Part shown: piece after piece, positions 1-10,977 of the stretch | Position numbering within the stretch: position 1 is the first letter of the stretch | Layout of the letters: each line of letters starts with the position of its first letter | NCBI RefSeq assembly: GCF_029784135.1 | Contig: NC_073746.1 | Span: 179,305,788 to 179,369,787 of the forward strand | Direction: 5' to 3' | Origin: Toxorhynchites rutilus septentrionalis | Taxonomy: Eukaryota; Arthropoda; Insecta; Diptera; Culicidae | Length of the DNA stretch: 64,000 bases | Notes under the pieces: generated by a model | The model's database searches: none | Seen by the model: the letters and a program-made list of their open reading frames with translations, nothing else | What the model was told of the DNA's origin: nothing | Translations under genes and position numbers: made by a program

Positions 1-758
1 CCGTAGCATCGGCCAAGAGCTGGGGATAAGTCATCAAACCGTTATTAACCATTTGAAGAAGCTTGGATTCACAAAGAAGCTCGATGTATGGGTGCCACTC
101 ACGTTGACGCAAAAAAAACATCTTTGACCGTATCGACGCATTTGAATCGCTGCTGAATCGCAACAAAATCGACGCGTTTCTGAAGCGGATGATGACTGGC
201 GATGAAAAGTGGGTCACTTACGACAGCGTGAAGCGCAAACGGTCGTGGTCGAAGCCCGCTGAAGCGGCTCAGACGAAGGCCAAGCCCTCATTAACGGCCA
301 GGAAGGTTCTGCTGTGTGTTTGGTGGGATTGTCAAGGAATAATCTATTATGAGCTGCTTCCCTATGGCCAAACGCTCAATTCGGACCTGTACTGCCAACA
401 ACTGGACCGCTTGAAGGTAGCACTCATGAAGAAGAGGCCATCTTTGATAAACAGAGGCCGCATTGTCTTCCATCAGGACAACGCCAGGCCACACACTTCT
501 TTGGTGACGCGCCAGAAATCCCGGGAGCTCGGATGCAATCTGCCGTATAGTCCGGTGCTTGCACCAAGTGACTACCACCTGTTTTTGTCCATGGCGAACG
601 AGCTAGGTAGTCAGAAGTTAGCCACAAAAGAGGCCTGTGAAAATTGGCTGTCCGAGTTTTTTGCCAATAAGGAAGCGAGCTTCTATAACAGGGGTATTAT
701 GAAGTTGGCATCTCGTTGGGAACAAGTCATCGAACAAAACGGCGCATATTTGACTTAA
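1..758 (+). pseudogene. mariner transposase fragment, broken
   Basis: The product would be a DD34D mariner transposase, which cuts the element out and inserts it at TA. The open part starts at 189 and shows TGDEKW with the first catalytic Asp, VFHQDNARPH with the second, and LAPSDYHLF with the third. Compared with copies B and C it lacks 12 bases after RELG, so the loop before the third Asp is shortened and PPYSPDL reads as PYSPVL. Upstream of 189 the frame is disturbed around an A-run near 112-121. It ends at TAA 756-758. It is a dead copy. Confidence 0.9.
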
Positions 759-835
759 AACAGATGATTGTAACTAATTTTATGAACAAATGAAAATTCA
801 AAAAAAAATTCCGCAGGACTTTTTTGACAGCCTAA
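1..835 (+). mobile_element. mariner (DD34D) element, copy A, 5' end cut by window
   Basis: This is the right part of a mariner element. The 3' terminal inverted repeat ends at 835 (reading ...TTTTTTGACAGCCTAA) and a TA target duplication follows. The same terminal sequence bounds the copies at 5499-6776 and 24213-25414, which identifies it. The left end lies outside the window. The 5' portion keeps the family motif WVP-x-LT that copy C has lost. Confidence 0.93.
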
Positions 836-837
836 TA

Positions 838-2495
838 TTTTTTCAAAACCTCATCGATATGGGTTTTCCAAAACCCCATCAAATGAAAGGGCTTGACTAG
901 TAGAATACAGTTTTTTTTATGAAAAATGCAAATCCAAATTGGCCGCTACCACAAAATGGCGTCATATATATATTTTTTCAAAACTCCATCAATATGGGTA
1001 TCAAATGAAAGTGCTTGACTGGTAGAACCCAGTTATTTATGAAAAATGCAAATCCAAGATGGCTGTTGTTTATGATAAATACAAATCCAAGATTTATCAT
1101 AAACTGCCACTACAAAATGGCGGACTATATAAGTTAAGGACTTCAGGTTCAATGAAACAATGATAGAGTTTGAGCTCTAGACTAGAACTAGTTTATTTCA
1201 CATTGTTTCCCATTTTTATACACGGCTAGAAACTTTACTTTATCTACCCCTTCAGGCATAGGCGGATTACCTGTATCTCCTTTATTTACTCTGTTTCCTA
1301 GCATTGTCCATGTGCAATGCGTACCCACGTGGAAAGTATGCTATGTTGTTCTATGGTTGTTTACCTGGCGGCGGGCCTAAATGTAGGGATCTTAACTTAT
1401 ATTTTCTCAAAACCTCATTAATATGGGTATCAAATGAAAGGGCTTGACTAGTAGAATACGGTTATTTATGAAAAATGCTAATCCAAGGTGGCTGCCAGTA
1501 CGAAATGACGGACTACATATTATTTCAAAACTCCGTTAATATGGGTATCTAATGAAAGGGCTCCACTAGTAGAACACTGTTATTTATGAAAAATATAAAC
1601 CTAAGATGGCTGCCATTACTAAATGGCGGACTATATATTTTCTCAAAACTTCATTAATATGGGTATCAAATGGAAGGGCTTGACTAGTAGAATACGGATA
1701 TTTATGAAAAATGTAAATCCAAGATGACTGTCACTACAAAATGGCGGACTATATATTTTATCAAAACATCATTAATATGGGTACCAAATGAAAAGACTTG
1801 ACTAGGAAAACACAGTTATCCATGAACAATGCAAATCCAAGATGGCTGCCACTACAAAATGACAGACTATATATTTTCCCAAAACCCTATTATTATGGGT
1901 ATCAAATGAAAGGGCTTAACTAGTAGAATACGGTTTATGAAAAACCCCATTAATTTGGGTATCAAATGAAAGGGCTTGACTAGAAGAACAGAGTTATTTA
2001 TGGAAATGCAAATCCAAGATGGCTGCCACTACCAAAAGGCGGGCTACATATTTTCTCAAATCCCGATTAATATGGGTATCAAATGAAAGAGCTTGAATAG
2101 TAGACCACAGCAGATCATGAAAAATCAAAATACAAGATGGCCGCAATCACAAAATAGCAAATTACCTTTTTAAACGGTTTTATTTAGCTTGGACTGTTTG
2201 TATGTATGTTTGTAAGCCTGTAGGGTTGTCCCAAATTATTAGAAATTTGACCAATAGGAACTGACCGAATTTATAAAACACCTTTATCTCTGCTGTCATT
2301 TTAAAACTGCTTATCTTGAAAAATACAATTTGGCCGCCGCTACAAAATAGCTGATTCCATATCATCTCAAAAAAAAGGACGATTGAGATATGTGTATCAA
2401 ACGAACGAATTTGACTCGGAGAACACATTATGTATTTTCTGCAATGCACTCAATATCGGCATCGAATGAAATTATTTGACTGATAGAATACAGTA
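838..2495. repeat. Divergent ~115-bp tandem array
   Basis: About ten imperfect units repeat the elements 'ATGGGTATCAAATGAAAGGG', 'CTTGACTAGTAGAA', 'TTATTTATGAAAAATGCAAA' and 'CCAAGATGGC'. Copies of the ATGGGTATC core lie near 995, 1423, 1537, 1655, 1776, 1895, 1954 and 2075, so most spacings are 112-121 bp, with one short unit near 1954. The last units (2340-2495) are strongly decayed. I see no coding frame. The array begins directly after the TA following mariner copy A. Confidence 0.85.
1130..1399. mobile_element. Small inserted element inside the tandem array
   Basis: About 270 bp interrupt the array between CGGACTATA and TATTTTCTC, which are adjacent in other units. Its ends are inverted: TAAGTTAAGGA on the left and GATCTTAACTTA on the right, differing by one base pair. 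A short TA or TATA duplication is possible. No coding capacity is seen. The superfamily is unknown; MITE or solo terminal repeat are both possible. Confidence 0.5.
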
Positions 2496-2578
2496 CAAAC
2501 GTTTTATTGTAGAGAAATATTCTAATGAAACATATAATGTACTAAAAACTAGAAAATAAAATAAGTAAAAAAAAATAA

Positions 2579-2904
2579 TTAAGTTAAACGGTTTAATTGT
2601 GATTAAACATAACAATGTACTAAAAGCTAGAAAATAATTAGGCAAGTAGCAGTTAGCAGTAATCACACCTCTCCTTCATAAGTCTAGGGCATTGATAAGA
2701 CTAAAATAAAATCGTGGGGCACGTTGGATTTCCATTATCCACAATTAGCGACTTTATCATATGTTCCACGATTTTATTTTAGTCTTATCAATGCTCTAGA
2801 CTAATGAAGGAAAGGTATGATGACTGCTAACTGCTACTTGCCTAATTATTTTCTAGCTTTTAGTACATTGTTATGTTTAATCACAATCAAACCGTTTGAC
2901 TTAA
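2579..2904. repeat. Long foldback: 139-bp inverted arms with 48-bp spacer
   Basis: The left arm 2579-2717 is nearly complementary to the right arm 2766-2904. For example TTAAGTTAAACGGTTTAATT at the left end pairs with the right end ...AAACCGTTTGACTTAA. Inner edges are CGTGG and CCACG. A partial direct duplicate of the left arm (ATGTACTAAAAACTAGAAAA) lies just before it at ~2536-2556. It could be a foldback transposon or a local inverted duplication. A transcript would fold into a long hairpin. Confidence 0.88.
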
Positions 2905-2929
2905 AAAGTTTTTTTTCTACTTTTTTTTA

Positions 2930-3389
2930 TTAACTATCAAGCGCAAAGAACGATGAAAACGAAAAATGTGAAAAATCGGAGTTGCCAAATGTGATATAGT
3001 TTATGACGATTATTTTCCCACAAATGTGACATATGTCCTCAGTATGATATATTCACGGAATCTTTGCAATCGATTGAACAGAATATTCCATATTCTCCAA
3101 TAAAATTGTAGTTATTCATCGCCATCGAATATAGTATATAAAGCAAGTACGTTCGGTAAATTTCATTTTTATTATCATTTCCAACACTGTATCATTGACT
3201 GAAAACTTATTTTTAAAAGTTTTCTAATCCGCAGTCGGTTGATTTCATTCGGATTCAACAGAAAAGTAGTCCTGAATCGAACCCAAATTCATTATTATCG
3301 TTGTCCGCTTATTTCTCTAGCGCACCGACTGTTGAATTTGGGCCCCGCAAGAAACTCGACCGAATCGCTCTGGGCGACGAAGGTGTTAA
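2930..3389 (+). repeat. Dispersed repeat X, copy 1, ending in TTAA
   Basis: Positions ~2935-3150 are matched in reverse at 52340-52560 and ~3155-3389 in reverse at 46661-46908. The right end is CTCTGGGCGACGAAGGTG-TTAA, which reads inward from TTAA as a terminal sequence like those at 46661 and 16159. This suggests a TTAA-targeting (piggyBac-like) family, but no transposase is visible here. Confidence 0.6.
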
Positions 3390-4925
3390 TACAATAATAT
3401 ACAAACGCCGGACATAAGAACCAGTAAGAACTCAAATAAAAAAAAAACTCCAAAGAACTAGGTGAGATACGAAAGCCAGAAGCATCTGATGCAATTAGCA
3501 TAACTCACGAAGATCACTGTCTCCATTATCTACCAAAGCATAACGAGCCTGAACAGAAATTGAACTCAGAATCGACCAAATGTCTATACCCTGAACTCAC
3601 TGCCTCGTTAGTCGCCAGTTTTGTGAAGTTCGAGAACCCCAAAAACGATAATAAATTCAATATTTCTTTCAAACGTCAATCCACCCAATATGCGCATCTG
3701 AGGTATATGTTGCCGATGCGTTCCTACTGGGGAAGTATCGTACAATCCAAAATCATGGAACAACCCGGGTGCTCACATAATAGTGCCACAAGTATAGCGA
3801 ATTCCAGTGTCCACCAGTTGAAGATGCACGAAAGCAGTGGAAATATGACAATAATATAATTTATGAAACATAATTTCATGTTCGACTTCGGGATCTCATC
3901 AAAAGTTGGCAGGTTGGAAGTTGGAGTCGCCGGTGAGGGCAAAGCTACTCCGAGCAGGCGACTTGGGGATGAATGATGCGCTAAGTATGTGATACGTACA
4001 AATATGTATATCTGTTAAACGATCGATTTCGGTGCTCCGTTCCGACGATTTTTGGCAAACAAAATACACCACCTTAGCGTCATTATCCGTTTGCATTGTA
4101 GCGGTGGAGAACACGAATCAATTTGTACACTATTTGTGCTGAAACGCCCCTCTAAAAGGTTTTATTCCAGTAAATGCTTCAAATTGACCCGCCGAGCGAA
4201 GCTGAGAGTCGGGAAGATTTTTGTATAATAAAACCATTTATCATCCGGAAGATTTTTGATGTGCGCCAAGACCATGGGTCGCTTGTCCCAGGTTCAGTTT
4301 CGATTTCACTTGATGGCCACATTATTGTCGACTGATGTCGGTAACATACTACCGTGCGCAGAAATGTTATGACCATCAATAGTGGTTGTTATGATAATAA
4401 ATTATGATTTTCAGTTCGTGCTGTTGCGAAGCACTTTTTCTCCGCTCGTCGCTCGTCTCGGCGGAGGATTCGAGGAGGAGCGGAATCCCCTTTCTGCAAG
4501 TTGCATTGTCGTCTCTTGTAAAACATGAAGTTGGCTTGTACAAATCAGATGTTACGCGTGTTCTTGTCCTTCTAGTTTTTTTGCTCTCCAAAAGCATTGG
4601 GTTCACATTTCAATCATATACTGGCGTCTGTGACTAAATTGGTATGCTTCGAATTCACTGCTTCATAATTTGTTGAACATTGTCGGAAGCTTAATTTTCA
4701 TATTTATTTTTTGTTTTCATTGTTTGTCGCGGGTTTGGATTGAATTTATTTTTTTTTAAATTTTGTTTTGATGGATTGATTTTAACTAGTGAGCATCGAT
4801 ATTGTAGCTCGAGATGCACTTCTTCTACAATTAAAAATCAAGAAATGTACATTCTTCCTTGAAACGATTATTGCATATAATTTATCAAGAAAAATCGACT
4901 ATTTCATTCTCATTTTTGTTTTTTT
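3390..4925. other. No recognised gene
   Basis: About 1.5 kb of moderately AT-rich sequence holds only short open frames on both strands (largest ~99 codons at 3560-3859), none with recognisable motifs. I see no terminal repeats. Confidence 0.5.
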
Positions 4926-5390
4926 AAAAGATTTCTAAACCAAGGTGCCTGGAGGAAATCGGCATTTCAAATTCATGCAAGTCGAGGGTACTTTTGTTCC
5001 GACCGAAATGTGTTTCCCTTACACAGACTTCAAATCCATGGAGCTTAGGGAAATTGGCATTGCAGATACATGTAAGTCGTGGGTATTTTTGTTCCGACTG
5101 AAATGTGTTTCCGAAATGTGTTTTCCACAGACTTCTAATCGATGGAACGTGGGGAAAACGGCATTGTGAATTCATACAAGGCGGGGGTATTTTTGTTACG
5201 ATTGAAATGCGTTTCCCTAACACAGACTTCAAAACCAAGGTTTCTGGTGAAATCGGCTTTGCAAATAAATGCAAACTGCGAGTACTTTTGTCCTCGCTTG
5301 CCTTTGTGCAGTCTTGAATATGTCTGTCCTAACACGATCTTCTAAACTTAGGAATCTGGGAAAATCGTGCAGACACTAGAAGCGAATGAA
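4926..5390. repeat. ~100-bp minisatellite, 4-5 units
   Basis: Unit junctions resemble GACTTCAAAACCAAGG and occur near 4935, 5026, 5129, 5225 and 5336, giving periods of about 91-111 bp. Units share GTATTTTTGTTCCGAC and GAAATGTGTTTCC. The minus strand stays open through most units (4924-5274), giving a repeated peptide that contains VRETHFGRNK. A related unit lies at ~49440-49560. A protein is not supported otherwise. Confidence 0.75.
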
Positions 5391-5498
5391 CATTCCAGCC
5401 TCAAGCAAATTCGCGGTTCGAGAAGTACACTTGAGAGATGTAAAATTCAGAGGGAAATTGTAAAATAAAATAATCGTTTGATTATTCTTCCGTACATA

Positions 5499-6776
5499 TT
5501 AGGCTGTCAAAAAAGTCCTGCGGTATTTTTATAGAATTTTCATTCGTTCATAAAATTAGTTACAATCATCTGTTTTAAGTCAAATATGCGCCGTTTTGTT
5601 CGATGACTTGTTCCCAACGAGATGCCAACTTCATAATACCCCTGTTATAGAAGCTCGCTTCCTTATTGGCAAAAAACTCGGATAGCCAATTTTCACAGGC
5701 CTCTTTTGTGGCTAACTTCTGACTACCTAGCTCGTTCGCCATGGACAAAAACAGGTGGTGGTCACTTGGTGCAAGGTCCGGACTATACGGCGGATGCAAA
5801 AGAACCTCCCATCCGAGCTCCCGGAGCTTCTGGCGCGTCACCAAAGAAGTGTGTGGTCTGGCGTTGTCCTGATGGAAGACAATGCGGCCTCTGTTTATCA
5901 AAGATGGCCTCTTCTTCATGAGTGCTACCTTCAAGCGGTCCAGTTGTTGGTAGTACAGGTCCGAATTGAGCGTTTGGCCATAGGAAAGCAGCTCATAATA
6001 GATTATTCCTTGACAATCCCACCAAACACACAGCAGAACCTTCCTGGCCGTTAATGAGGGCTTGACCACCGTCTGAGCCGCTTCAGCGGGCTTCGACCAC
6101 GACCGTTTGCGCTTCACGTTGTCGTAAGTGACCCACTTTTCATCGCCAGTCACCACCCGCTTCAGAAACGGGTCGATTTTGTTGCGATTCAGCAGCGATT
6201 CACATGCGTCGATACGGTCAAAGATGTTTTTTTTGCGTCAACGTGTGTGGCACCCATACATCGAGCTTCTTTGTGAATCCAAGCTTCTTCAAGTGGTTAA
6301 TAACGGTTTGATGACTTATCCCCAGCTCTTGGCCGATGCTACGGCTGCTACTATGCTGGTCTTTCTCGGCTAATTCAGCGATTTTGTCGCAATTTTCGAC
6401 GACAGACCTTCCGGAGCGTGGCGCATCTTCGACGACCTCTACACCAGAACGAAAACGTTGAAATCATCGTTGTGCGGTGGAAATGGAAACTGTATCGGAT
6501 CCATAAACTGCACAAATTTTATTGGCAGCTTGAGATGCAATTTTGCCTTTGTCATAGTAGTACTGTAAAATATGTCGGATTTTCTCTTTATTTTGCTCCA
6601 TATTTGCGACACTACAACTCACGAACGACTTAACCAAACAAAACACTGTCAAGGACTATATTATAGCGCGCCTTTCCAACAAGCTATAGTATGACTCGAT
6701 ACAATGAATACAACTAGAACTACGCGCTTACAACGACACCTCGCGGAAACACCGTAGGACTTTTTTGACAGCCTAA
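5499..6776 (-). mobile_element. mariner (DD34D) element, copy B, full length
   Basis: The element is 1278 bp, flanked on both sides by TA (5497-5498 and 6777-6778). It begins TTAGGCTGTCAAAAAAGTCC and ends with the inverted complement ...GACTTTTTTGACAGCCTAA. Its length is normal for mariner. It is the same family as copies A and C, in the opposite orientation. Confidence 0.95.
5575..6601 (-). pseudogene. mariner transposase, frameshifted
   Basis: The start is ATG at 6601-6599 (MEQNKEK) and the stop is at 5577-5575. The N-terminal helix-turn-helix part is open in one frame and soon ends; the catalytic part (6156-5575) is open in another. The catalytic part carries TGDEKW, HQDNARPH and LAPSDHHLF with exactly 34 residues between the second and third Asp (DD34D). 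WVPH-x-LT can be read across the middle. All three catalytic Asp survive, but frame breaks upstream prevent one continuous protein. Confidence 0.92.
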
Positions 6777-6908
6777 TATATTTTGTCCTAGGCATCATAC
6801 CAAAAGTAAAAGGTATGTCATTAAATTTACTTGTAATAAAGAACATATCACAATGCATGAATTGACCTTACATGGAATTATACAATCTTTTTACTCACAA
6901 AGCAAATA

Positions 6909-8154
6909 CAGGGTTTTCCAACTTTAAATTCCGAAAGTAAATTGAAATAAACCACACTTAGAATTCGAATTTCGATGAAACTTTTATTTCAAATTAAAGT
7001 TTGGTTTATGCTATTATGTGTGATATACTACATCATTCAAATGTCCACCTAGGGCTTCCTCGCACACCTTGATCTGGAACTGGTAATTTTCGATGACTTT
7101 TCGGCACATATGGGGCGGTATCTCGGTCATAACTACACGACTGTTGTCTGTCAAATGTTCAAGAGTTTGCGGAGAGTTGGCATAGACACGGCCTTTCGCA
7201 TAACCCCACAAAAAAAAGTCTAGCGGGTTCAAATCGCATGATCTGGACGGCCAATTGGCATCACCAAAACGCGAAATTATGCGTCCCTCAAATTTCGTTC
7301 GCAATATGGCCATGTTCGGTTGTGTTGTTTGGCACGTGGCGCCGTCCTGCTGAAACCACATGTCATCCGTATCCATATCTTCAATTTGTGGCAAAAAAAA
7401 AAAGGTTAACATGCGGCCAGAGCGCTCACCATTCACAGTTACCGTCTCGCCGTCCACATTTTCAAAGAAACACGGCCCGATGACTCCACCAGACCATAAT
7501 GCGCACCAAACAGTGACTTTTGGCGGATGCAATGGCCTCTCAACAATCACGTGTGGATTTTCTGAGCCCCATATACGGAAATTTTGGGTGTTCACATAGC
7601 CACCGAGCTCGAAATGTGCCTCATCGCTGAAGAAAATTTGATGCGAAAATTCAGCATTTTGCTGCTGTTGTTCGTTCACCCAATCGACGTATGCCCGACG
7701 CATTCCATGGTCACCACGCTCTAATTTTTGTACCAGTTGGACTTTATATGGATGTAGGTGCAAGTCCAAATGCAAAATTCGCCACAATGATGTGTTTGAC
7801 AAGCCCAATTGCTGAGCACGCCGTGGAATCGAAACATTCGGGTCATCCTCCACACTGGCAGCAACAGCAGCAATATTTTCGCATTTACGCACTACATTAG
7901 CGATTGTGTGCTCTGTAGGCCGTCCATGACGACCAAAATCCGTCCGTAATGCTCGAAAAACATTTGCCGGGTTTTCATCATTTTTATAGTATAATTTAAC
8001 AAAATTAACACGTTGTGCGATGCTAAAACGATCCATATTGTAAAATGGCAGACATTCAACTAACGATATGACGCTTTGGTTGACAGGACAGCTATGTCAA
8101 ACGGTTGTCAGCGCAGGGCTGTATACTTTCGGAAGCCCGAAATGGAAAACCCTG
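6909..8154 (-). mobile_element. DD41D (rosa-like) Tc1/mariner element, copy D
   Basis: The element is 1246 bp between TA dinucleotides at 6907-6908 and 8155-8156. Its ends are inverted: CAGGGTTTTCCAACTTTAAA on the left, and the right end read inward is CAGGGTTTTCCATTTCGGGC. Copies at 20261-21540 and 46974-48200 have the same ends. Confidence 0.95.
7014..8036 (-). CDS. DD41D Tc1/mariner transposase, open but internally deleted
   Basis: This 340-codon frame has no stop or frameshift. It encodes an IS630/Tc1/mariner transposase. The N-terminal helix-turn-helix starts MDRFSIAQRVNF; the catalytic core shows FFSDEAHF, WFQQDGATC and LNPLDFFLWG, with 41 residues between the second and third Asp. Compared with copy F it lacks 63 bp (21 codons) in the linker of the DNA-binding half, so RKC joins directly to ENIAAV. 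It also reads TFFF and CQTTQ where the other copies read TDFF and CHTTR. The open frame suggests a fairly recent insertion, but activity is doubtful because of the deletion. Confidence 0.88.
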   Translation of the reverse strand: MDRFSIAQRVNFVKLYYKNDENPANVFRALRTDFGRHGRPTEHTIANVVRKCENIAAVAASVEDDPNVSIPRRAQQLGLSNTSLWRILHLDLHLHPYKVQLVQKLERGDHGMRRAYVDWVNEQQQQNAEFSHQIFFSDEAHFELGGYVNTQNFRIWGSENPHVIVERPLHPPKVTVWCALWSGGVIGPCFFENVDGETVTVNGERSGRMLTFFFLPQIEDMDTDDMWFQQDGATCQTTQPNMAILRTKFEGRIISRFGDANWPSRSCDLNPLDFFLWGYAKGRVYANSPQTLEHLTDNSRVVMTEIPPHMCRKVIENYQFQIKVCEEALGGHLNDVVYHT

Positions 8155-8156
8155 TA

Positions 8157-10600
8157 CCTCCGTATTTTCTTTATGGCAACAATAAGAATGGTTAATACGC
8201 GCTTTTCTCACCAGTCTTCAGGTATGACAACATTCGAGTTTACTAATGTTATCGAGTAAAATATACTAACCTCTAGTAGGGATGCGGGTTTGTTGACAAT
8301 ATGTACAAAAAATTTGTACATTCTACTAATGTTTGCATTACCAAATGTATTTGGTAGTTTTCGACCGAGGATTTTTCTATGTGTACAAGGTACGTTTTCA
8401 TAAACTTGGTTGGCAGCATACCAACCAGAATTCATCTCCGCAAATGATTAGCCATCTGGTAGCCCGGACCTTGATCCACTGAGTTATTCACTTTGGACCA
8501 CGATGAAGGAGCGAGATGGATGAAATCGTTACAACGTTGAACAATAGTTAACATCCCTGGAATCGTTTACATTCGGAATGGCGAAAATGTATTTAAAACT
8601 TATTTTTCATGTCAACATTTCTTTATGAAGATGAACCTCATTTTGCAGTGATTCTTGAAATAGATATATACGTTCAAAAATCGAAAAGGTGGCATTACGT
8701 TAAATTAGCGAAATTTGTCAACTAGGGTAGTGAGGGGGAAACCCATTTGGACAGATTCCATGCTTGTGACAGAGATATATCACATAATCCGATGCCTGGC
8801 AAAATTTTGAGATCAGTTTTCAGAGCGCACGTGCGCTTCGAATTAGTTCACTAATTATCCACAGTCGCGAGGCAAATATAATGACAGATGGAAATGTGTA
8901 GTAATCAAAAATCAATATTTTCACTTGAGCAGTATTTTACTTAGCACGGATAGAAGTTATTTGGAAGGGATAAATTAATAAATTTATTGTGTCATGTTAA
9001 ATGTTGAATTGCTCGCTGCATATTAATTATGAAACAGTTTACTGCCAATTGGAGAGGCTCCCAAGGTGCACCATGACGCAGATTAATCAGTATGATGACA
9101 ATAAAGTAATCCAGGTTTTACCAAAGCAATGCTTTACATCAGCCGTTGACGTGGCGGCATTTCCAGTGCCGAAAACCTTTGTTCGCCAAACCTGATAAAG
9201 AAACGTCCACAACGTGCCCAAACTTCCAATCGATAGAGGCAACCAGAAGAAGCGAGCCGCCATTCGCCGCCTATGTAATGATTGAAGACGCGAAATGTGT
9301 ATCCTTTAGTGACTCCTCGCGAGCCGACATCGCCCAGAAGATGGATGTTTACACACTGTGATCGAGCTGAGTAATGCAGAATCAGCGTGCGGTTGGAGTA
9401 TTTAATTATGATCGTGACTTTTGCGGTAATGGCGCTGATGTCCCACAATCGCACGATGATTTAACCGGTGGTAATGATGTTGTTAAAGGTTCATCGAATG
9501 ATTGGGCGATTACCAGGCGGGCGCCTCGTTTGAGTGAATGCACTTTCAATACATTGATCTGCATTGATCTTGTGATTAAAAGTCATTATTTATATGTTTT
9601 GAGAAAAGAAGGAAAAAATTTTCAACATGTTCATTAATCAACAAACTAGATAGAACAGATGGTTAATTTCCCTAAATCTATCGCATACAAATCCTAATAA
9701 AATGAGTAAATGAATGAAAAACTAACGAGAACTCTCCCAGCAAATAAATCGAAAATTCACTAATAAGTGCAAGATACGCATCGTTCTTCCGTGATGATAT
9801 CGACCGAAAGTTTCTTTTTTTTCTGTTCGCTCAGAATGATATCGATCAAATCTGTTCACAGTATCTGGGAGGACCATGTTTTCACACTGTGGTTGAAAAA
9901 TGCTTGAAACAGTAGCACTCGACTGTTGAAGAGCAACTTTTCGCGACTTGCTTCCGACTGATTGATCTTTATCAGCAACCTTCGATCTTCCGATCAACCG
10001 ATGGACTGTCTAAATTCAACGCCGACGAAAGCAAACAATTTGGGAAGCCCCGACTTTTGTCCATTGCGAGGCTCCAAAAAAAAAAAAACTGACGGGGAAT
10101 AATGTTTATTTCATCGTCGTTGTCGCAGTTCAGTTGCTGCAATGCACGGAAAATGTATAACTTCAGTTTCGGTGATAACACGACAGATTTGCTGTATGTT
10201 TCTACAGTTCAACGTTGAAACAAATGAAAATTTTCATTAATTATATATCTCTGACTTTAAGAATTATATTACTTTTCACTAAGTCTTTTAATATTTTTTT
10301 GTTTCTCGAATGAATTGATGTAAAATACACAGTGAAAAATTCGTCCCAGGATGGAATTGAAAAAAAAGCTTTAAAGAACATTAATTTGAAACTTTGATTA
10401 TAATTCTCATTAAATCGATTCCGGAAAGTCAGTAAATAGTTTTGAAGTTATCGTTAACACCGTTCGACTTATTTGCAACCCTCAATGGGTCGTAGTCATA
10501 GTACATCTTTAATATCGTCTTTCTCAAGGCAAGAGTGAAGAGGAGTAGCTGAAAAGGAATTTTTGCCAAGGGCCATTTTCAAGGCTAGAGACGAATGAAC
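8157..10600. other. Unassigned intergenic sequence with small palindromes
   Basis: I recognise no gene. Two palindromes sit close together: TGTACAAAAAATTTGTACA (8302-8320) and TACCAAATGTATTTGGTA (8339-8356). The block ~9000-9560 is richer in GC and free of the repeats seen elsewhere, so it could be conserved host sequence. Short open frames at 9134-9454 and 9722-10181 have no recognisable motifs. Confidence 0.5.
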
Positions 10601-10615
10601 TGAAGAAGTTTAAAG

Positions 10616-10680
10616 CAGTGGTGGCCAAGCTGCGGCCCTACAGCGTTGTTGATGCGGCCCGCAGCCTGATTTGAGCTAAA
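10616..10680. repeat. hAT-like terminal sequence (fragment)
   Basis: CAGTGGTGGCCAAGCTGCGG followed by another GC-rich GCGGCCCGCAG resembles the ends of hAT elements of the CAGNGGT...GCGGCCC type. I found no matching opposite end and no transposase. A similar stretch is CAGAAGTGGCCAAACTTTTG at 26108. Confidence 0.35.
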
Positions 10681-10977
10681 TTAAGAATATAGTTGAAAAT
10701 TTTCTCCATACATTTGAATAAAAATAACTTTGTGAATAATTCTTATTAAGCGTATGTATCCAAGCTGATCATTTTCTTTTTTTTTCATTTTTCCGTGCTA
10801 ATTCAACTTTCTGACAATTGTTCTCGTTAGTACTCAATGGACTTTTTCACGTTTTGGTTCTGTTTTGTTCACACTCGCACAAATTCGTGCAATTAACGGC
10901 AGTAAAACCAGGTATTTACGTTGTCGGTTACTCGGTTGCAAGTTAACGTCAAACGATTTGGAGAATTACGAACGTAC

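Noticed and set aside
1130..1399. Solo LTR of a copia-type element
   Set aside because: The ends are TAAG...CTTA rather than TG...CA, and no 5-bp duplication is clear. No LTR retrotransposon protein was seen in the window.
838..2495. CRISPR-like array
   Set aside because: Units are long, diverged, contiguous and lack unique spacers; the window is eukaryotic.
4404..4637. 77-codon plus-strand frame
   Set aside because: It overlaps a similar-length frame on the other strand and has no motif or context.
5706..6054. Plus-strand frames across mariner copy B
   Set aside because: They are antisense shadows of the transposase; the same shadows appear over copies A and C.
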